63,756 nucleotides of DNA from a virus. Shown here in pieces: positions 15,255 through 23,274 of this stretch; the stretch's first letter is position 1; each line of letters opens with the position of its first letter. The stretch is from IMG/VR virus record IMGVR_UViG_3300010391_000044, positions 1 through 63,756 of that record. One strand, given 5' to 3'. Below the pieces are notes generated by a model. The model was not told the DNA's origin. It worked only from the letters and a program-made list of their open reading frames with translations, and searched no databases. The translations under genes were made by a program, and so were the position numbers.

Positions 15255-16129
15255 CGCTTCCCCTTCCGCAGGCCCACGACTGCTCGGCGCAGATCCGCTT
15301 TGTCCCGCTCCTCCCGCGCGATGACCTCGTCCATGACGTCCTGATCCACAATCTCGACGAAGGCTTCCCGAATGATATCCGCCAGGACGTTCGGCGGCAG
15401 CGCGTCCACTTCCCAGGACTCGTCTCCATGTCTGGCCACATAGCCTTCCGCCCGGGGATCCGACATCTTGGCCGGGTTCGGGGGAGGGTCGTATTGCTCC
15501 ACCTGGGGCATGGTCAGGGCCAGCTTGATGACTTTGACCTCGGCTCCGAACGTGGTCAGCCGGTCGCCAATATCCCGAACCATATCCTCACCCGACGGGT
15601 CATGGTCCCCCAGGTAGAAGAGGATCCCGGGCTTGCCGGACTTGAGGAACCGCTTCGAGGCCTCGTACATGGCCGACTGCGAGGAGTAGCCGCGATTGAC
15701 CATCAGGGTCACGTGGTACTCGCGGGAGAGCGGTTCCAGGACGCCAGCCAGAGCGTCTTTCTCTACCCACAGCTCGGCGTATTCCTCCTGGTCCTTCCAA
15801 CGAGGCAGCCGATAGGAATACAAGGCGGCTTCCACCAGGTCGGGGAGATCGCGGAACTCCGGATGCTTCCGTGGCACCCGGACACGGTCCTCGATCGCGT
15901 CCCAATCCATGACGCCGGTCAGCCGGGCGTCGCTGATGAGCTTGGAGAGGTTCTTATACTCCCGCTCGGTGTTCAGGATGGCATTCCGCGTCACGAGTTG
16001 GTAGTACAACTGCCGCAAGGTCAGCCGGAGCCCTTGGCCCATATAGTCGGAGATGATCTGGTTACAGAGCTGAATGCGGCCCAGGCTCTTCGGACTGAAC
16101 TGGATTGCCTTGAACTCTTCGCGGCTCAT
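15251..16129 (-). CDS. Spo11/TopoVI-A-like protein (Toprim plus winged helix)
   Basis: 292 aa. Residues 35-48 LRLTLRQLYYQLV carry the R-x-[IL]-Y-Y signature in which type IIB topoisomerases place the DNA-cleaving tyrosine (Y42 or Y43). A Toprim domain follows: WVEKDALAG with E123 and YLGDHDPSGEDM with D175 and D177. This is the full catalytic set of TopoVI-A/Spo11, in a protein shorter than TopoVI-A. No TopoVI-B (GHKL ATPase) gene is in the window. Orphan A-like proteins are known in mobile elements; their activity is unclear. Likely DNA cleavage or replication role. Confidence 0.82.
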   Translation of the reverse strand: MSREEFKAIQFSPKSLGRIQLCNQIISDYMGQGLRLTLRQLYYQLVTRNAILNTEREYKNLSKLISDARLTGVMDWDAIEDRVRVPRKHPEFRDLPDLVEAALYSYRLPRWKDQEEYAELWVEKDALAGVLEPLSREYHVTLMVNRGYSSQSAMYEASKRFLKSGKPGILFYLGDHDPSGEDMVRDIGDRLTTFGAEVKVIKLALTMPQVEQYDPPPNPAKMSDPRAEGYVARHGDESWEVDALPPNVLADIIREAFVEIVDQDVMDEVIAREERDKADLRRAVVGLRKGKR

Positions 16130-16304
16130 CGGGTGGCACCTTTCCTCGGTACCGCTGCAGGGTCCGGCCGAACTCGTCGTCGCTGATCACATCGTGCATA
16201 TAGAGGAAGATCAGCACGCTGCCCATCATGCGTTCGATCCCCTCGACCTGCCGCTCCACGGCGTCAATGCGGGCCTTCAGGCCGGAAAAGTCTGGGCTAC
16301 TCAC
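16062..16304 (-). CDS. Small coiled-coil protein
   Basis: 80 aa from GTG 16304, after GGGCAGGAGGAAATCC. LKARIDAVERQVEGIERMMG is a heptad-like helix, followed by LIFLYMHDVISDDEFGRTLQ. Overlaps the Spo11-like gene start by 68 bases. Unknown role. Confidence 0.55.
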   Translation of the reverse strand: MSSPDFSGLKARIDAVERQVEGIERMMGSVLIFLYMHDVISDDEFGRTLQRYRGKVPPDEPRRVQGNPVQSEEPGPHSAL

Positions 16305-16620
16305 GGATTTCCTCCTGCCCAGCGTCCAGCCAATCCCGAATCCGCTCTTCCGTGATCTGCGCGGTCTCCCCCTCAGCCAGAACGATCGGGGCAATAAAGT
16401 CGGCCTTGAAGCGCTGGTAGAGTCCGCCGTCCTCGGCCTGCTCCTTCCCGATGAGATCGGCCAGGATCGAAAGCGCAAGGTCTGATGGCCCACTCCCGTG
16501 GTAGGAAATCTCGAACCCCGTTGGGGAATGCCGGACGATGTGGACGAGCGGATAGCCGCCACCCTCGCGGGCCACGTTACACTGCACGCCGTTCTGCCGG
16601 CTGATGATGTAGCGTTTCAT
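16297..16620 (-). CDS. DUF6166-like phage protein
   Basis: 107 aa. The central block FEISYHGSGPSDLALSIL followed by LYQRFKADFIAPI matches the small phage/plasmid family with GSGPxxLALxLL and a later YxxFKxxVI segment. Function unknown. Translationally coupled to its neighbours. Confidence 0.7.
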   Translation of the reverse strand: MKRYIISRQNGVQCNVAREGGGYPLVHIVRHSPTGFEISYHGSGPSDLALSILADLIGKEQAEDGGLYQRFKADFIAPIVLAEGETAQITEERIRDWLDAGQEEIRE

Positions 16621-16817
16621 GCCTGCTCCTCCGGGGTGTGCCAGCCAGGGCACCGGCCAGCTTCCCCGCAGATCGTACAGTTTCCGGCTGTATCGAGCCT
16701 TGCCCTAATCGGTTTGATACCAGCCTGACGAAGGACGCGATAATTTCGCTGGTAGTAGGCCTCCATTGAAGGGAATGTGCGCCCGGGGAGCTTCGCGAGA
16801 AGGTCCATTGCCTTCAT
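16617..16817 (-). CDS. 66-residue protein with C-terminal zinc knuckle
   Basis: An N-terminal helix (MKAMDLLAKLPGRTF) is followed by GNCTICGEAGRCPGWH, a compact Cys3-His metal site. ATG 16817 lies after GAGGGAAGAAACA. No family recognised. Confidence 0.55.
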   Translation of the reverse strand: MKAMDLLAKLPGRTFPSMEAYYQRNYRVLRQAGIKPIRARLDTAGNCTICGEAGRCPGWHTPEEQA

Positions 16818-17080
16818 TGTTTCTTCCCTCTGCGCGTCGGCCGTGGCCCGCGTTTCTGTGCGCGTTTCCTCCACCGCAGATCGTCCATGAACCAGAGTGC
16901 CGCCTTTCCCAGCCTCTTGGAAGGACGCAGGGCTTGCAGACACTTTTTCCTGCGGACGAACTCTTCCCAGGTGGGTCCGCCTGACCGCGTGAGCCGCAGG
17001 GCTGTGTCGTAGTGCATCCCGCACAACCCCCGAGACTTCGCATCCTTCCTGCACCAGGGGACCAGGCACCTACGATTCAT
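16814..17080 (-). CDS. Small basic Cys/His protein
   Basis: 88 aa. CLVPWCRKDAKSRGLCGMHY near the N-terminus is a C-x4-C-x8-C-x2-H finger of the type seen at the start of many phage proteins and HNH enzymes, followed by TWEEFVRRK and a Lys/Arg-rich tail. It may bind DNA; there is no HNH core. Confidence 0.6.
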   Translation of the reverse strand: MNRRCLVPWCRKDAKSRGLCGMHYDTALRLTRSGGPTWEEFVRRKKCLQALRPSKRLGKAALWFMDDLRWRKRAQKRGPRPTRRGKKQ

Positions 17081-17405
17081 GGCCGCTCGCTTTCTTCCGA
17101 CGCCGTGGTAACGCCTCGGTCCTGCGCGTCATCCGGGTCCCCGGGGGCCAATCCGCCGGGAGGAAACAGACGGGATAGAGAGGGCGCCAGGTGCGCGTGG
17201 TCTCGACCAGCCCGTGTCCATAGATCTCCCATTGCCCGCGAGGACTGCGCGTGTAGGTCACGCGGTAGGGTAGCCGGGGATGCCGCGGCAGCTCGGCAGT
17301 TAGGAGGCCCCTCGAACCACTCCCGACACTCACGACCACGTACTGCTCCAGATGCTTCGTCGCTTCCGGATCGAAGCGCACGGTCCGGATCACGCGCCTG
17401 GTCAT
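17070..17405 (-). CDS. Hypothetical protein
   Basis: 111 aa, beta-rich and basic (RVIRTVRFDPEATKHLEQYV, PYRVTYTRSPRGQWEIYG). No family recognised. Start ATG 17405 overlaps the upstream stop by 4 bases. Confidence 0.5.
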   Translation of the reverse strand: MTRRVIRTVRFDPEATKHLEQYVVVSVGSGSRGLLTAELPRHPRLPYRVTYTRSPRGQWEIYGHGLVETTRTWRPLYPVCFLPADWPPGTRMTRRTEALPRRRKKASGHES

Positions 17406-17716
17406 GCGGGCACCCTGAACGCTTCCCGCAGAACACTGCGGGTGCCCTCCATCGCGAGGAGCATGGCGTCCCGGTCGGCTGACGTGTTGAATCCATCGTC
17501 CGCCAAGACGTGGAACATGGCCGACTCGGCGTCTCGGAGCGCGTCCACCATTGCCGGTGACGCGGCGAACATTCGGCCCTGCGCTTCGTCCTCTGCCGTC
17601 GGCCCGCCGACTCGGGCGAGGTGGAAACTCCCGACCGTGAGCCCGTGGACTTTGCCACAGTAGCAGCCGGGAATCCCTGGACACCGGTCTTGTTCGAGAT
17701 TCAAGAGGATGTGCAT
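17402..17716 (-). CDS. First gene of the minus operon, unknown function
   Basis: 104 aa. A Cys cluster CPGIPGCYCGKVHG near residue 12, then a helical region (SPAMVDALRDAESAMFHVLA, MLLAMEGTRSVLREAF) shared in style with small phage early proteins. ATG 17716 follows AAAGGAG. It is the promoter-proximal gene of the leftward operon, read from a promoter at about 17858-17886. Confidence 0.55.
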   Translation of the reverse strand: MHILLNLEQDRCPGIPGCYCGKVHGLTVGSFHLARVGGPTAEDEAQGRMFAASPAMVDALRDAESAMFHVLADDGFNTSADRDAMLLAMEGTRSVLREAFRVPA

Positions 17717-17841
17717 GGCGGCTCCTTTCGCTCGATGACTACGATCACACTGATCGTCCAGGAGCAACCCGCGTGCCAGCCGGACCACATTGATTTTGTT
17801 CACACGTTCCGCTCGGGTGTTGTGACATTGCCACACGTCGC

Positions 17842-17869
17842 GTGGCGGATTCGCCACAGACTATCTGTG
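17842..17869. promoter_or_regulatory. Two adjoining inverted repeats, candidate operators
   Basis: GTGGCG-GATT-CGCCAC (17842-17857) and CACAGA-CTA-TCTGTG (17855-17869) share three bases. The second is centred on the -10 box of the leftward promoter, so a bound dimer would block it. Confidence 0.65.
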
Positions 17870-17886
17870 AACATTTCCGGTGTCAA
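17858..17886 (-). promoter_or_regulatory. Leftward promoter
   Basis: On the minus strand TTGACA (17886-17881), a 17-base spacer and TAGTCT (17863-17858). The -35 is perfect and the -10 fair. It would drive the whole minus operon starting at 17716. Confidence 0.6.
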
Positions 17887-17928
17887 GAGAATAGCGCGCG
17901 GCCGTCGGGAGAGACGACAATTTTTCGC

Positions 17929-17957
17929 TTGACTCGGTCTGCCGGGTAGGGTAGCGT
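17929..17957 (+). promoter_or_regulatory. Rightward promoter
   Basis: TTGACT (17929-17934), 17-base spacer, TAGCGT (17952-17957). Predicted start near 17963-17965, exactly where the antiterminator arm begins. A TGTTCACA-like site (17955-17962) overlaps the -10 and start point. Confidence 0.5.
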
Positions 17958-17963
17958 TCACAA

Positions 17964-18067
17964 GGCGACCACGGGAAAAGTCGGCCTCATCCTTGCGATG
18001 TTGGCGGGGAAGCGCCCTGGGTCCTCGTGGTCGCCACTACCTGAGCCCAGGGCGTTTCTTTTTCACC
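17964..18067 (+). promoter_or_regulatory. Leader with mutually exclusive hairpins (attenuator)
   Basis: Arm 1 GGCGACCACG (17964-17973) is a perfect 10-base complement of arm 3 CGTGGTCGCC (18026-18035). Arm 2 CGCCCTGGG (18013-18021) is a perfect 9-base complement of arm 4 CCCAGGGCG (18046-18054), which is followed by TTTCTTTTT. Pairing 1:3 encloses arm 2 and leaves the terminator arm 4 alone, so the two folds compete. This is the geometry of an attenuator upstream of the replication operon. Confidence 0.7.
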
Positions 18068-18092
18068 CTGCCGTCTTCCTGGAGCCCTCCTC

Positions 18093-19001
18093 ATGTCCGA
18101 TCGCCGCGGGACCTACCGTGGAATTTATTCTTCCCTCCTGGACACCCTGGAATTTCAAGCCCTCAGCTCGACCGCGCGCCACATCTTCCTGACCATGCGT
18201 CTCTGTTCACAGAATAATGCTGCCTCGATCTTCCGGTTGTATGAGGGGACCTTGGCCGAGCAGACGGGCTACCCGGTGACCGAGATCCGGTCGGCCTTGG
18301 AGGAATTAGCGGCCGGAGAGGATCCGTGGATCGCCTACCAAACCGGGCTCATTTGGATCAAGAACGGGCTCAGATATGACCCAAGCATGCGGTTGTCTGA
18401 CAAAAAGCACCTCGTCGCAGTCCAACGTGCGCTATCAGCACTTCCAAGATGTGAATTAGTCGTAAAGTTCTGCGACTATTACAAAATAGCAAGGCCCTTC
18501 GATGGCCCTGGCAGGACCCATACCCAGTCTGGCACACCGAGTCCGATTCCGAATCCGATTCCGAATCCGATACCGATACCGATTCCGAGTAATACTCTTC
18601 CTCGAATTCCTCGCCGGTCGGCGAGGGCGAACGGGTTACCTGAAGGCTTTCTGACCTGGTGGGAGCAGTACCCGAAGAAGGTGGGACGGATCCAGGCCGT
18701 GAAAGAGTGGGAGAAACTCACCCCGGATGAATCGCTCCAGGCCGTGATGATCGAAGCGGTCAAGAACCAGCGGCGGACGGTCAAGGCGATGATCGAGGGG
18801 GACCGGCACCACATCCTTGACCCGGAACGATGGATCAAGTATCGTCGCTGGGAGGATGTGCTGACCGCAGAACCAACACAGGCGCTCCAGCCGACCCCGG
18901 TGGATCCAAAAACGCTTTGGAAGAACCGCGAGGAGTACCGGGAGGCGCGCAAGGCCGGCCGGGTTTCTCCCTCGCACCAGGTGCCCGAATGGAACAGTTG
19001 A
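18093..19001 (+). CDS. Replication initiator / helicase-loader-like protein
   Basis: 302 aa. Residues 1-105 look like a winged-helix domain (YRGIYSSLLDTLEFQALSS, LAEQTGYPVTEIRSALEEL) as in phage replication proteins of the lambda O/DnaD type. A Pro/Ile linker (about 151-166, PIPNPIPNPIPIPIP) follows, then a C-terminal module FLTWWEQYPKKVGRIQAVKE that recurs in phage helicase loaders. The linker DNA consists of tandem hexamers, which might be the replication origin as in lambda. It is the first rightward gene after the attenuator. Confidence 0.72.
   Translation: MSDRRGTYRGIYSSLLDTLEFQALSSTARHIFLTMRLCSQNNAASIFRLYEGTLAEQTGYPVTEIRSALEELAAGEDPWIAYQTGLIWIKNGLRYDPSMRLSDKKHLVAVQRALSALPRCELVVKFCDYYKIARPFDGPGRTHTQSGTPSPIPNPIPNPIPIPIPSNTLPRIPRRSARANGLPEGFLTWWEQYPKKVGRIQAVKEWEKLTPDESLQAVMIEAVKNQRRTVKAMIEGDRHHILDPERWIKYRRWEDVLTAEPTQALQPTPVDPKTLWKNREEYREARKAGRVSPSHQVPEWNS
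18543..18589 (+). repeat. Tandem CCGAWW hexamers inside the initiator gene (possible origin iterons)
   Basis: Seven perfect hexamers CCGATT, CCGAAT, CCGATT, CCGAAT, CCGATA, CCGATA, CCGATT and a final CCGAG. They encode the proline-isoleucine linker. Lambda-type phages keep their origin iterons within gene O, so this is a candidate origin; it could equally be a simple linker expansion. Confidence 0.6.
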
Positions 19002-19567
19002 CCAAAATAAAATGCTGCCTGTGCCGCGAGTGCGTCCTGCCCTCGGGATGGTGTCCCAACTGCCAGCGGTGGCCGCTCAACATCACCCCGCGGCGGTGGT
19101 GTGAACGGGCGCACCCCGTGGATGTGGATGGGTTCTGCTCCGCCTGCAACGCGATTCTGCTCAATCGCCTGGAGCCAGGCAACGCGGAGTGGCGGGATAC
19201 TGGCAAGGTGGATACCTTACTGCCCCGGCAAGAGAACCTCCGGCGGTGCAGAGAAATCACGGCCATGCTCGGAAGCCTGGGACCATGGACGCGGACCCGC
19301 CAAGTGCTTGACGTCCCGGAGCCGACGGAGCGCACGTACCGGGACATCGTCGCGGATGAACGCTGGGCGATGGAGGAAAGCCACTGGCGCGCGCGCTGGA
19401 ATCTGGCGCGGCGCGATCCGCAGTACCGAGCGATTGGCGAGGCAATTCCTGAACGCCTCCGCGTCCAATTCGCGGTCGAAGATCAGATGGCCGAGGAAGC
19501 CAAGGCGGATCGAGAGAAACCGGCCGACCCGCACCCAGGCGGGCGCGCCCCAGCGGTGCCCTTCTGA
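18989..19567 (+). CDS. Zinc-binding protein of the replication operon
   Basis: 192 aa, overlapping the initiator gene by 13 bases. Eight cysteines in the first 55 residues (CCLCRECVLPSGWCPNC, WCERAHPVDVDGFCSACN) indicate two zinc sites. The rest is helical and charged. It may be a primase-like or loader accessory zinc domain, but no polymerase or helicase motif is present. Confidence 0.55.
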   Translation: MEQLTKIKCCLCRECVLPSGWCPNCQRWPLNITPRRWCERAHPVDVDGFCSACNAILLNRLEPGNAEWRDTGKVDTLLPRQENLRRCREITAMLGSLGPWTRTRQVLDVPEPTERTYRDIVADERWAMEESHWRARWNLARRDPQYRAIGEAIPERLRVQFAVEDQMAEEAKADREKPADPHPGGRAPAVPF

Positions 19568-19586
19568 GGGCACCAGAGGAGACGCC

Positions 19587-19862
19587 ATGAAAGATCCCGG
19601 ACAGCTTTCTCGCGCACTGACCCGCGGACTCACCAAAAAGCCGGCAACCCCGCTCGGTCGTTCCATGTTGCCGGGGAAGCTCGCGCATCCGATGGACCTG
19701 ACGCCCGGGGGCATGGGGATGGGGAGCGAGGACGCGTTGATGGGCGTCCGGCCCGCGAATCGGCGGCGCATGGTCGGCGGCGCCCTGGGCGGCAAGATGC
19801 CGGTCGGCTCGCCGGGCTCGCGTGGCTTCGGGGGCGGTCGGCTCTTCCGTGGGGGACTGTAG
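19587..19862 (+). CDS. Small Gly/Met/Arg-rich protein
   Basis: 91 aa. A basic N-terminus (LSRALTRGLTKKPATPLGRS) and a glycine-rich tail (GALGGKMPVGSPGSRGFGGG). Looks disordered and nucleic-acid binding. ATG after AGAGGAGACGCC. Confidence 0.55.
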   Translation: MKDPGQLSRALTRGLTKKPATPLGRSMLPGKLAHPMDLTPGGMGMGSEDALMGVRPANRRRMVGGALGGKMPVGSPGSRGFGGGRLFRGGL

Positions 19863-20056
19863 GCGCGACCTGTCGGAAATCCGCTGAGGTAATTCTGCCG
19901 CAGTAGTGTGGCCTTTCCGCTTCTGTATCTCTTTCCTCACAGCCTGAAATGGCCTGAAATGTTCACAGCTTACGGGGCCGCATTCGTGGCACACGCCTTG
20001 CTTTTCTTCGGGGTGTGTGGAATGTTCACAACCCGCAAACTGAGGAGGGCTCACCG
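19863..20056 (+). promoter_or_regulatory. Intergenic gap with two TGTTCACA sites
   Basis: 194 bases without a gene. GCCTGAAATG occurs twice in tandem (near 19942 and 19952), and TGTTCACA occurs at 19960-19967 and 20023-20030, matching sites in the divergent control region. No clear -35/-10 pair was found. GAGGAGG precedes the next ATG. Confidence 0.5.
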
Positions 20057-20941
20057 ATGGAAAAAAAGCTGCTGTTGTCCGAGGTTCCCCCCGTGCCAGA
20101 AGGGGCCGCCTTCAAGCTGGTCAAGCTGGAAAAGGTCCCCATGCCGCACCCGTATTGCGTCACGGGCAAACACGTTGCCATCGCATCCGATGAGTTCAGC
20201 GGGATACTCAGCGAGGCGGCCATCCGCGCGGCCGAGACGCGGGGCGTCTGGTGTGACATCTGCGTGAAGCAGGTTGAGACCGGCAAGCGCCGGCAACCCC
20301 TCTCGCACGCGGAGCATGAAAGCCCGCTGACGCTCTTCGTCGCCGTGCCGCAAAGCGATGACCTGAACGCGGTCCCCGGGCTGGTGACGTATCTGAACGC
20401 GGTCAAGGCGGCCAACCTCGGCGTCGAGGGCTTCGCGTTCCCGCGGCTGGACGCGCCGCCGCCTCCGACAGAGCCGGGGGTTGTCGCTGGCTCGGGGATG
20501 GGCGGCTTTCTGAATCCTCCCGGCCATCCGGAGCATACGCACCACGTGGCAACGGATCTTCAGAAGAGGCCGGAGAACCGGAGCGGGATGTCCCTGTCCG
20601 TGGCGGTCGAGTGTGACTGGCTCTCCCCGACGGCGCGTGCGGACGCCAAGCGGATGCTTGACGAGTGGCAGGCGAACCGACCCGCCCTGGACTCTCCCGA
20701 AGTCAAAGACTGGGTGCATAAAGTCTTGGGCTACTTCCGCGTCTCCTACCGGGGCGAGGGGCCGGAGCCGGAGTGCTGGCACGTGGCCAACCTCATATTC
20801 CTGAAAGCGGGAGACGCGGCGCGCCCGAATGAGGAACACGCGGGCGTGCATCTGATTCGGAAATACTATCCCGAATACAGCCCGACGGCGGAGGACTTCG
20901 CGGGGGCGTACTGGGGCAAGAAGCCGGTCAAGGTGGGATGA
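20057..20941 (+). CDS. Hypothetical protein
   Basis: 294 aa. An N-terminal part with CxxC (WCDICVKQVETGKR) and PYCVTGKH; a central Pro/Gly linker (RLDAPPPPTEPGVVAGSG); and a C-terminal region (SPEVKDWVHKVLGYFRVSYR) ending with a EYSPTAEDFAGAYWG segment. No family recognised. The stop overlaps the SNF2 helicase start, so the two are coupled. Confidence 0.6.
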   Translation: MEKKLLLSEVPPVPEGAAFKLVKLEKVPMPHPYCVTGKHVAIASDEFSGILSEAAIRAAETRGVWCDICVKQVETGKRRQPLSHAEHESPLTLFVAVPQSDDLNAVPGLVTYLNAVKAANLGVEGFAFPRLDAPPPPTEPGVVAGSGMGGFLNPPGHPEHTHHVATDLQKRPENRSGMSLSVAVECDWLSPTARADAKRMLDEWQANRPALDSPEVKDWVHKVLGYFRVSYRGEGPEPECWHVANLIFLKAGDAARPNEEHAGVHLIRKYYPEYSPTAEDFAGAYWGKKPVKVG

Positions 20942-23274
20942 TGCTCTCCCTGTTCCCCCCGGATGCTGGCGGGTCGCTCTCCCTCGGTGCAGCCGTCCGC
21001 GCCTTGCGGTCGGTCTGTGACGGGGCGCATGCCCGGGACGACGTCGGTTTTAATCAGGCTGACGCACCTCTCGGACACCGGCTCGCCAGCATCCCGGAGG
21101 CCCAATGGTCTCCCCGACAACGCTGGTCCCTGTACCGGACGCTGGCGAAGTATCGCGGCCAGCTTGACCGGCTCGGCGTGCCGTATGACCGCCTGGACGT
21201 GCCTCCGCGGCCGGCGCGGGAGGACGTGCCGGATCGCTCCGTGTTCGTGCGTGAGGACGGGGCATTCGGGTTGACGTACGAGTACGGCTTGGACATGGGG
21301 GGCGTCATTGCCTGGGCGGACCTGCGCGCCACGTGGTTGCGCGACGTCCGGCACCATCGCGCCCTAGCCACGCGGGGGGCAGCGAAGGCCATCCGGGTCT
21401 TGATCGAGCGGCTCTCCTTTGAAATCTCCCCGGCGGCCTTGCAGCTCGTCGAACACTTGGAGGCGGAGGCGGACACGGGCGGCGCGGGCAAGATTCAGGT
21501 GCACCCGGCGCACGGGTTCGGGCTGGTCTTCCCGTATGACGTGGCGCTCAATGACGCCGTCAAGCGGATCCCGGGCGCGCGCTTTCGGAAGGAGGAGACC
21601 GGGCCGGGCGGGGTCTGGACCGTGCCGGCTGAGCGGGCCGCGGTCGAGGCCTTGTTGGGTTTTGCCTCGGCGAAGGGGTTCACCTGGGACGATCTCGCCA
21701 TGGCGGCGGCGCGGGCCCTGGTGAAAGCGGCCACGGGGCTCTTGGAGGCGAGCAAGGCGGCGGCGGCGGAGTTGGATATTGCCGGGCTGGGCGGGACGCT
21801 GCGCCCGTTTCAACGGGCCGGGGTCGCCTACGCTCTCAAGGCGCGGCGGCTGTTCTTTGCGGACGAGATGGGGCTCGGGAAGACGATGCAGAGCCTCGCC
21901 ACGATGCAGGCGAGCGGGGCCTTCCCCGCCCTGGTGGTGTGCCCGGCGAGTGCGAAACTCAACTGGGTACGGGAAGGGGTCTTGTGGTTGCCGGGCCGGC
22001 GCTTCTCTTGGCTGCACGGGGGCAGCGGGGATGCGTTCACGGTCCGGCCGCCTGGGCGCCCGATGGTGTATGTTCGGGCCAATGATCTGCTGGCCGACGT
22101 CCTGATACTTAATTATGACCTCTTGAGTAAGTGGAAAGATGCGTTACTTGGGCGGACCTGGGCCACGTTGGTTCTGGACGAGTGCCACTATGTCAAGAAC
22201 CCGAAGGCGCTGCGGTCCCTCGTCTGCAAGGCGATTGTCGCGGGGTCACGCCCGGGGTGGCGGCACCTCCTGAGCGGAACGCCTCTCCTCAATCGCCCGG
22301 AGGAGTTAATCCACCCGCTGACCCTGCTGGATCGCCTGGAGGAGTTGGGCGGCTGGTCGGGCTTCGCCAGAAGGTACTGCCGGGCAACTATGACAAGATT
22401 CGGTTGGGATATGAAAGGCGCGGCCAATCTGGAGGAGCTAAACGAGCGGTTGCGGGCGCTCTGCTATGTGCGGCGGACAAAAGCCGACGTCCTCGGCGAG
22501 CTGCCACCGAAGACGTATGCGGTGGTTCCCGTGGAACTCTCGAACCTGGCAGAGTACCGGAAGGCGGAGGCGGATATTATCGCGTGGATTCGATCCCGGG
22601 CCGCGAAGGACACGGCGTTTCTCGATAGCCTGCGCGGGCTCGGCGAGGAGGCGCGGCGGGCCGCCGTAAAGCAGCGTGGCGAAGACGCGGCGGAACGGGC
22701 CGCCCGGGCTGAAATGTTGGTCCGGATCGGGGCCCTGAAGCGGATCGCGGCCACGGGCAAGCTGGCCGGGGCTGTGGCCTGGGTGCAGGACTTCTTGACC
22801 TCTGACAAGAAACTCGTGGTCTTCGCCTACCATCAGGAGATCCAGCGGGCGCTCTATCAGTCGGTCCCTTCGGCCCGCCCGGCCCACCTGTTCGGGGACG
22901 ATTCCGCCCTGGTCCGGGACACCGAGATCCGGCGCTTTCAGACTGAGCCGGGGTGCCGGGTGTTCGTCGCCAGCTTGCGGGCGGGCCGCGAGGCTATCAC
23001 TCTGCACGCGGCCTCGGATGTGCTTTTCATCGAGCAGGGGTGGACCCCCGCGGAGCATCGGCAAGCAGAGGACCGGCTCCACCGGATCGGCCAGACCGAC
23101 AGCGTCACGTGTTATTACCTGCTGGCCTCGGGGACCATTGACGAGGACATCCGGGAACTGATCGAAGCAAAGCGGCATGTGGTAGATACCGCCACGGAGG
23201 GCGAGGGCGGCGGCGGGGCGGATTCGATCCTCGGCGAGCTGGCGGCGCGACTACTCAAGAAAGGGGGCGGGTGA
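20938..23274 (+). CDS. SNF2-family DEAD/H-box helicase
   Basis: 778 aa (ATG at 20938; the ATG at 20941 is also possible). The N-terminus GVGF-type segment (VGFNQADAPLGHRLAS) is typical of phage SNF2 proteins, and VKRIPGARFRKEETGPGGVW near 200-220 resembles a HARP-like annealing-helicase domain. The motor shows FFADEMGLGKTMQ (about 308), VLDECHYVKNP (about 411), LSGTPLLNRPEEL and QAEDRLHRIGQTDSV (about 707), all SNF2 signatures. Likely remodels or anneals DNA at forks. Confidence 0.9.
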   Translation: MMLSLFPPDAGGSLSLGAAVRALRSVCDGAHARDDVGFNQADAPLGHRLASIPEAQWSPRQRWSLYRTLAKYRGQLDRLGVPYDRLDVPPRPAREDVPDRSVFVREDGAFGLTYEYGLDMGGVIAWADLRATWLRDVRHHRALATRGAAKAIRVLIERLSFEISPAALQLVEHLEAEADTGGAGKIQVHPAHGFGLVFPYDVALNDAVKRIPGARFRKEETGPGGVWTVPAERAAVEALLGFASAKGFTWDDLAMAAARALVKAATGLLEASKAAAAELDIAGLGGTLRPFQRAGVAYALKARRLFFADEMGLGKTMQSLATMQASGAFPALVVCPASAKLNWVREGVLWLPGRRFSWLHGGSGDAFTVRPPGRPMVYVRANDLLADVLILNYDLLSKWKDALLGRTWATLVLDECHYVKNPKALRSLVCKAIVAGSRPGWRHLLSGTPLLNRPEELIHPLTLLDRLEELGGWSGFARRYCRATMTRFGWDMKGAANLEELNERLRALCYVRRTKADVLGELPPKTYAVVPVELSNLAEYRKAEADIIAWIRSRAAKDTAFLDSLRGLGEEARRAAVKQRGEDAAERAARAEMLVRIGALKRIAATGKLAGAVAWVQDFLTSDKKLVVFAYHQEIQRALYQSVPSARPAHLFGDDSALVRDTEIRRFQTEPGCRVFVASLRAGREAITLHAASDVLFIEQGWTPAEHRQAEDRLHRIGQTDSVTCYYLLASGTIDEDIRELIEAKRHVVDTATEGEGGGGADSILGELAARLLKKGGG

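Larger units (their letters stand above)
17717..18092. promoter_or_regulatory. Divergent control region between leftward and rightward operons
   Basis: 376 bases with no gene. It holds outward-facing promoters, three TGTTCACA-type sites (17797-17804; 17866-17873 reversed; 17955-17962 as CGTTCACA), two inverted repeats at 17842-17869, and a structured leader at 17964-18067. Details are given in separate entries. Confidence 0.7.

Noticed and set aside
18543-18589. Hexamer array as CRISPR-like or sequencing artefact
   Set aside because: Hexamers are continuous, in frame and give a sensible linker; no spacers.
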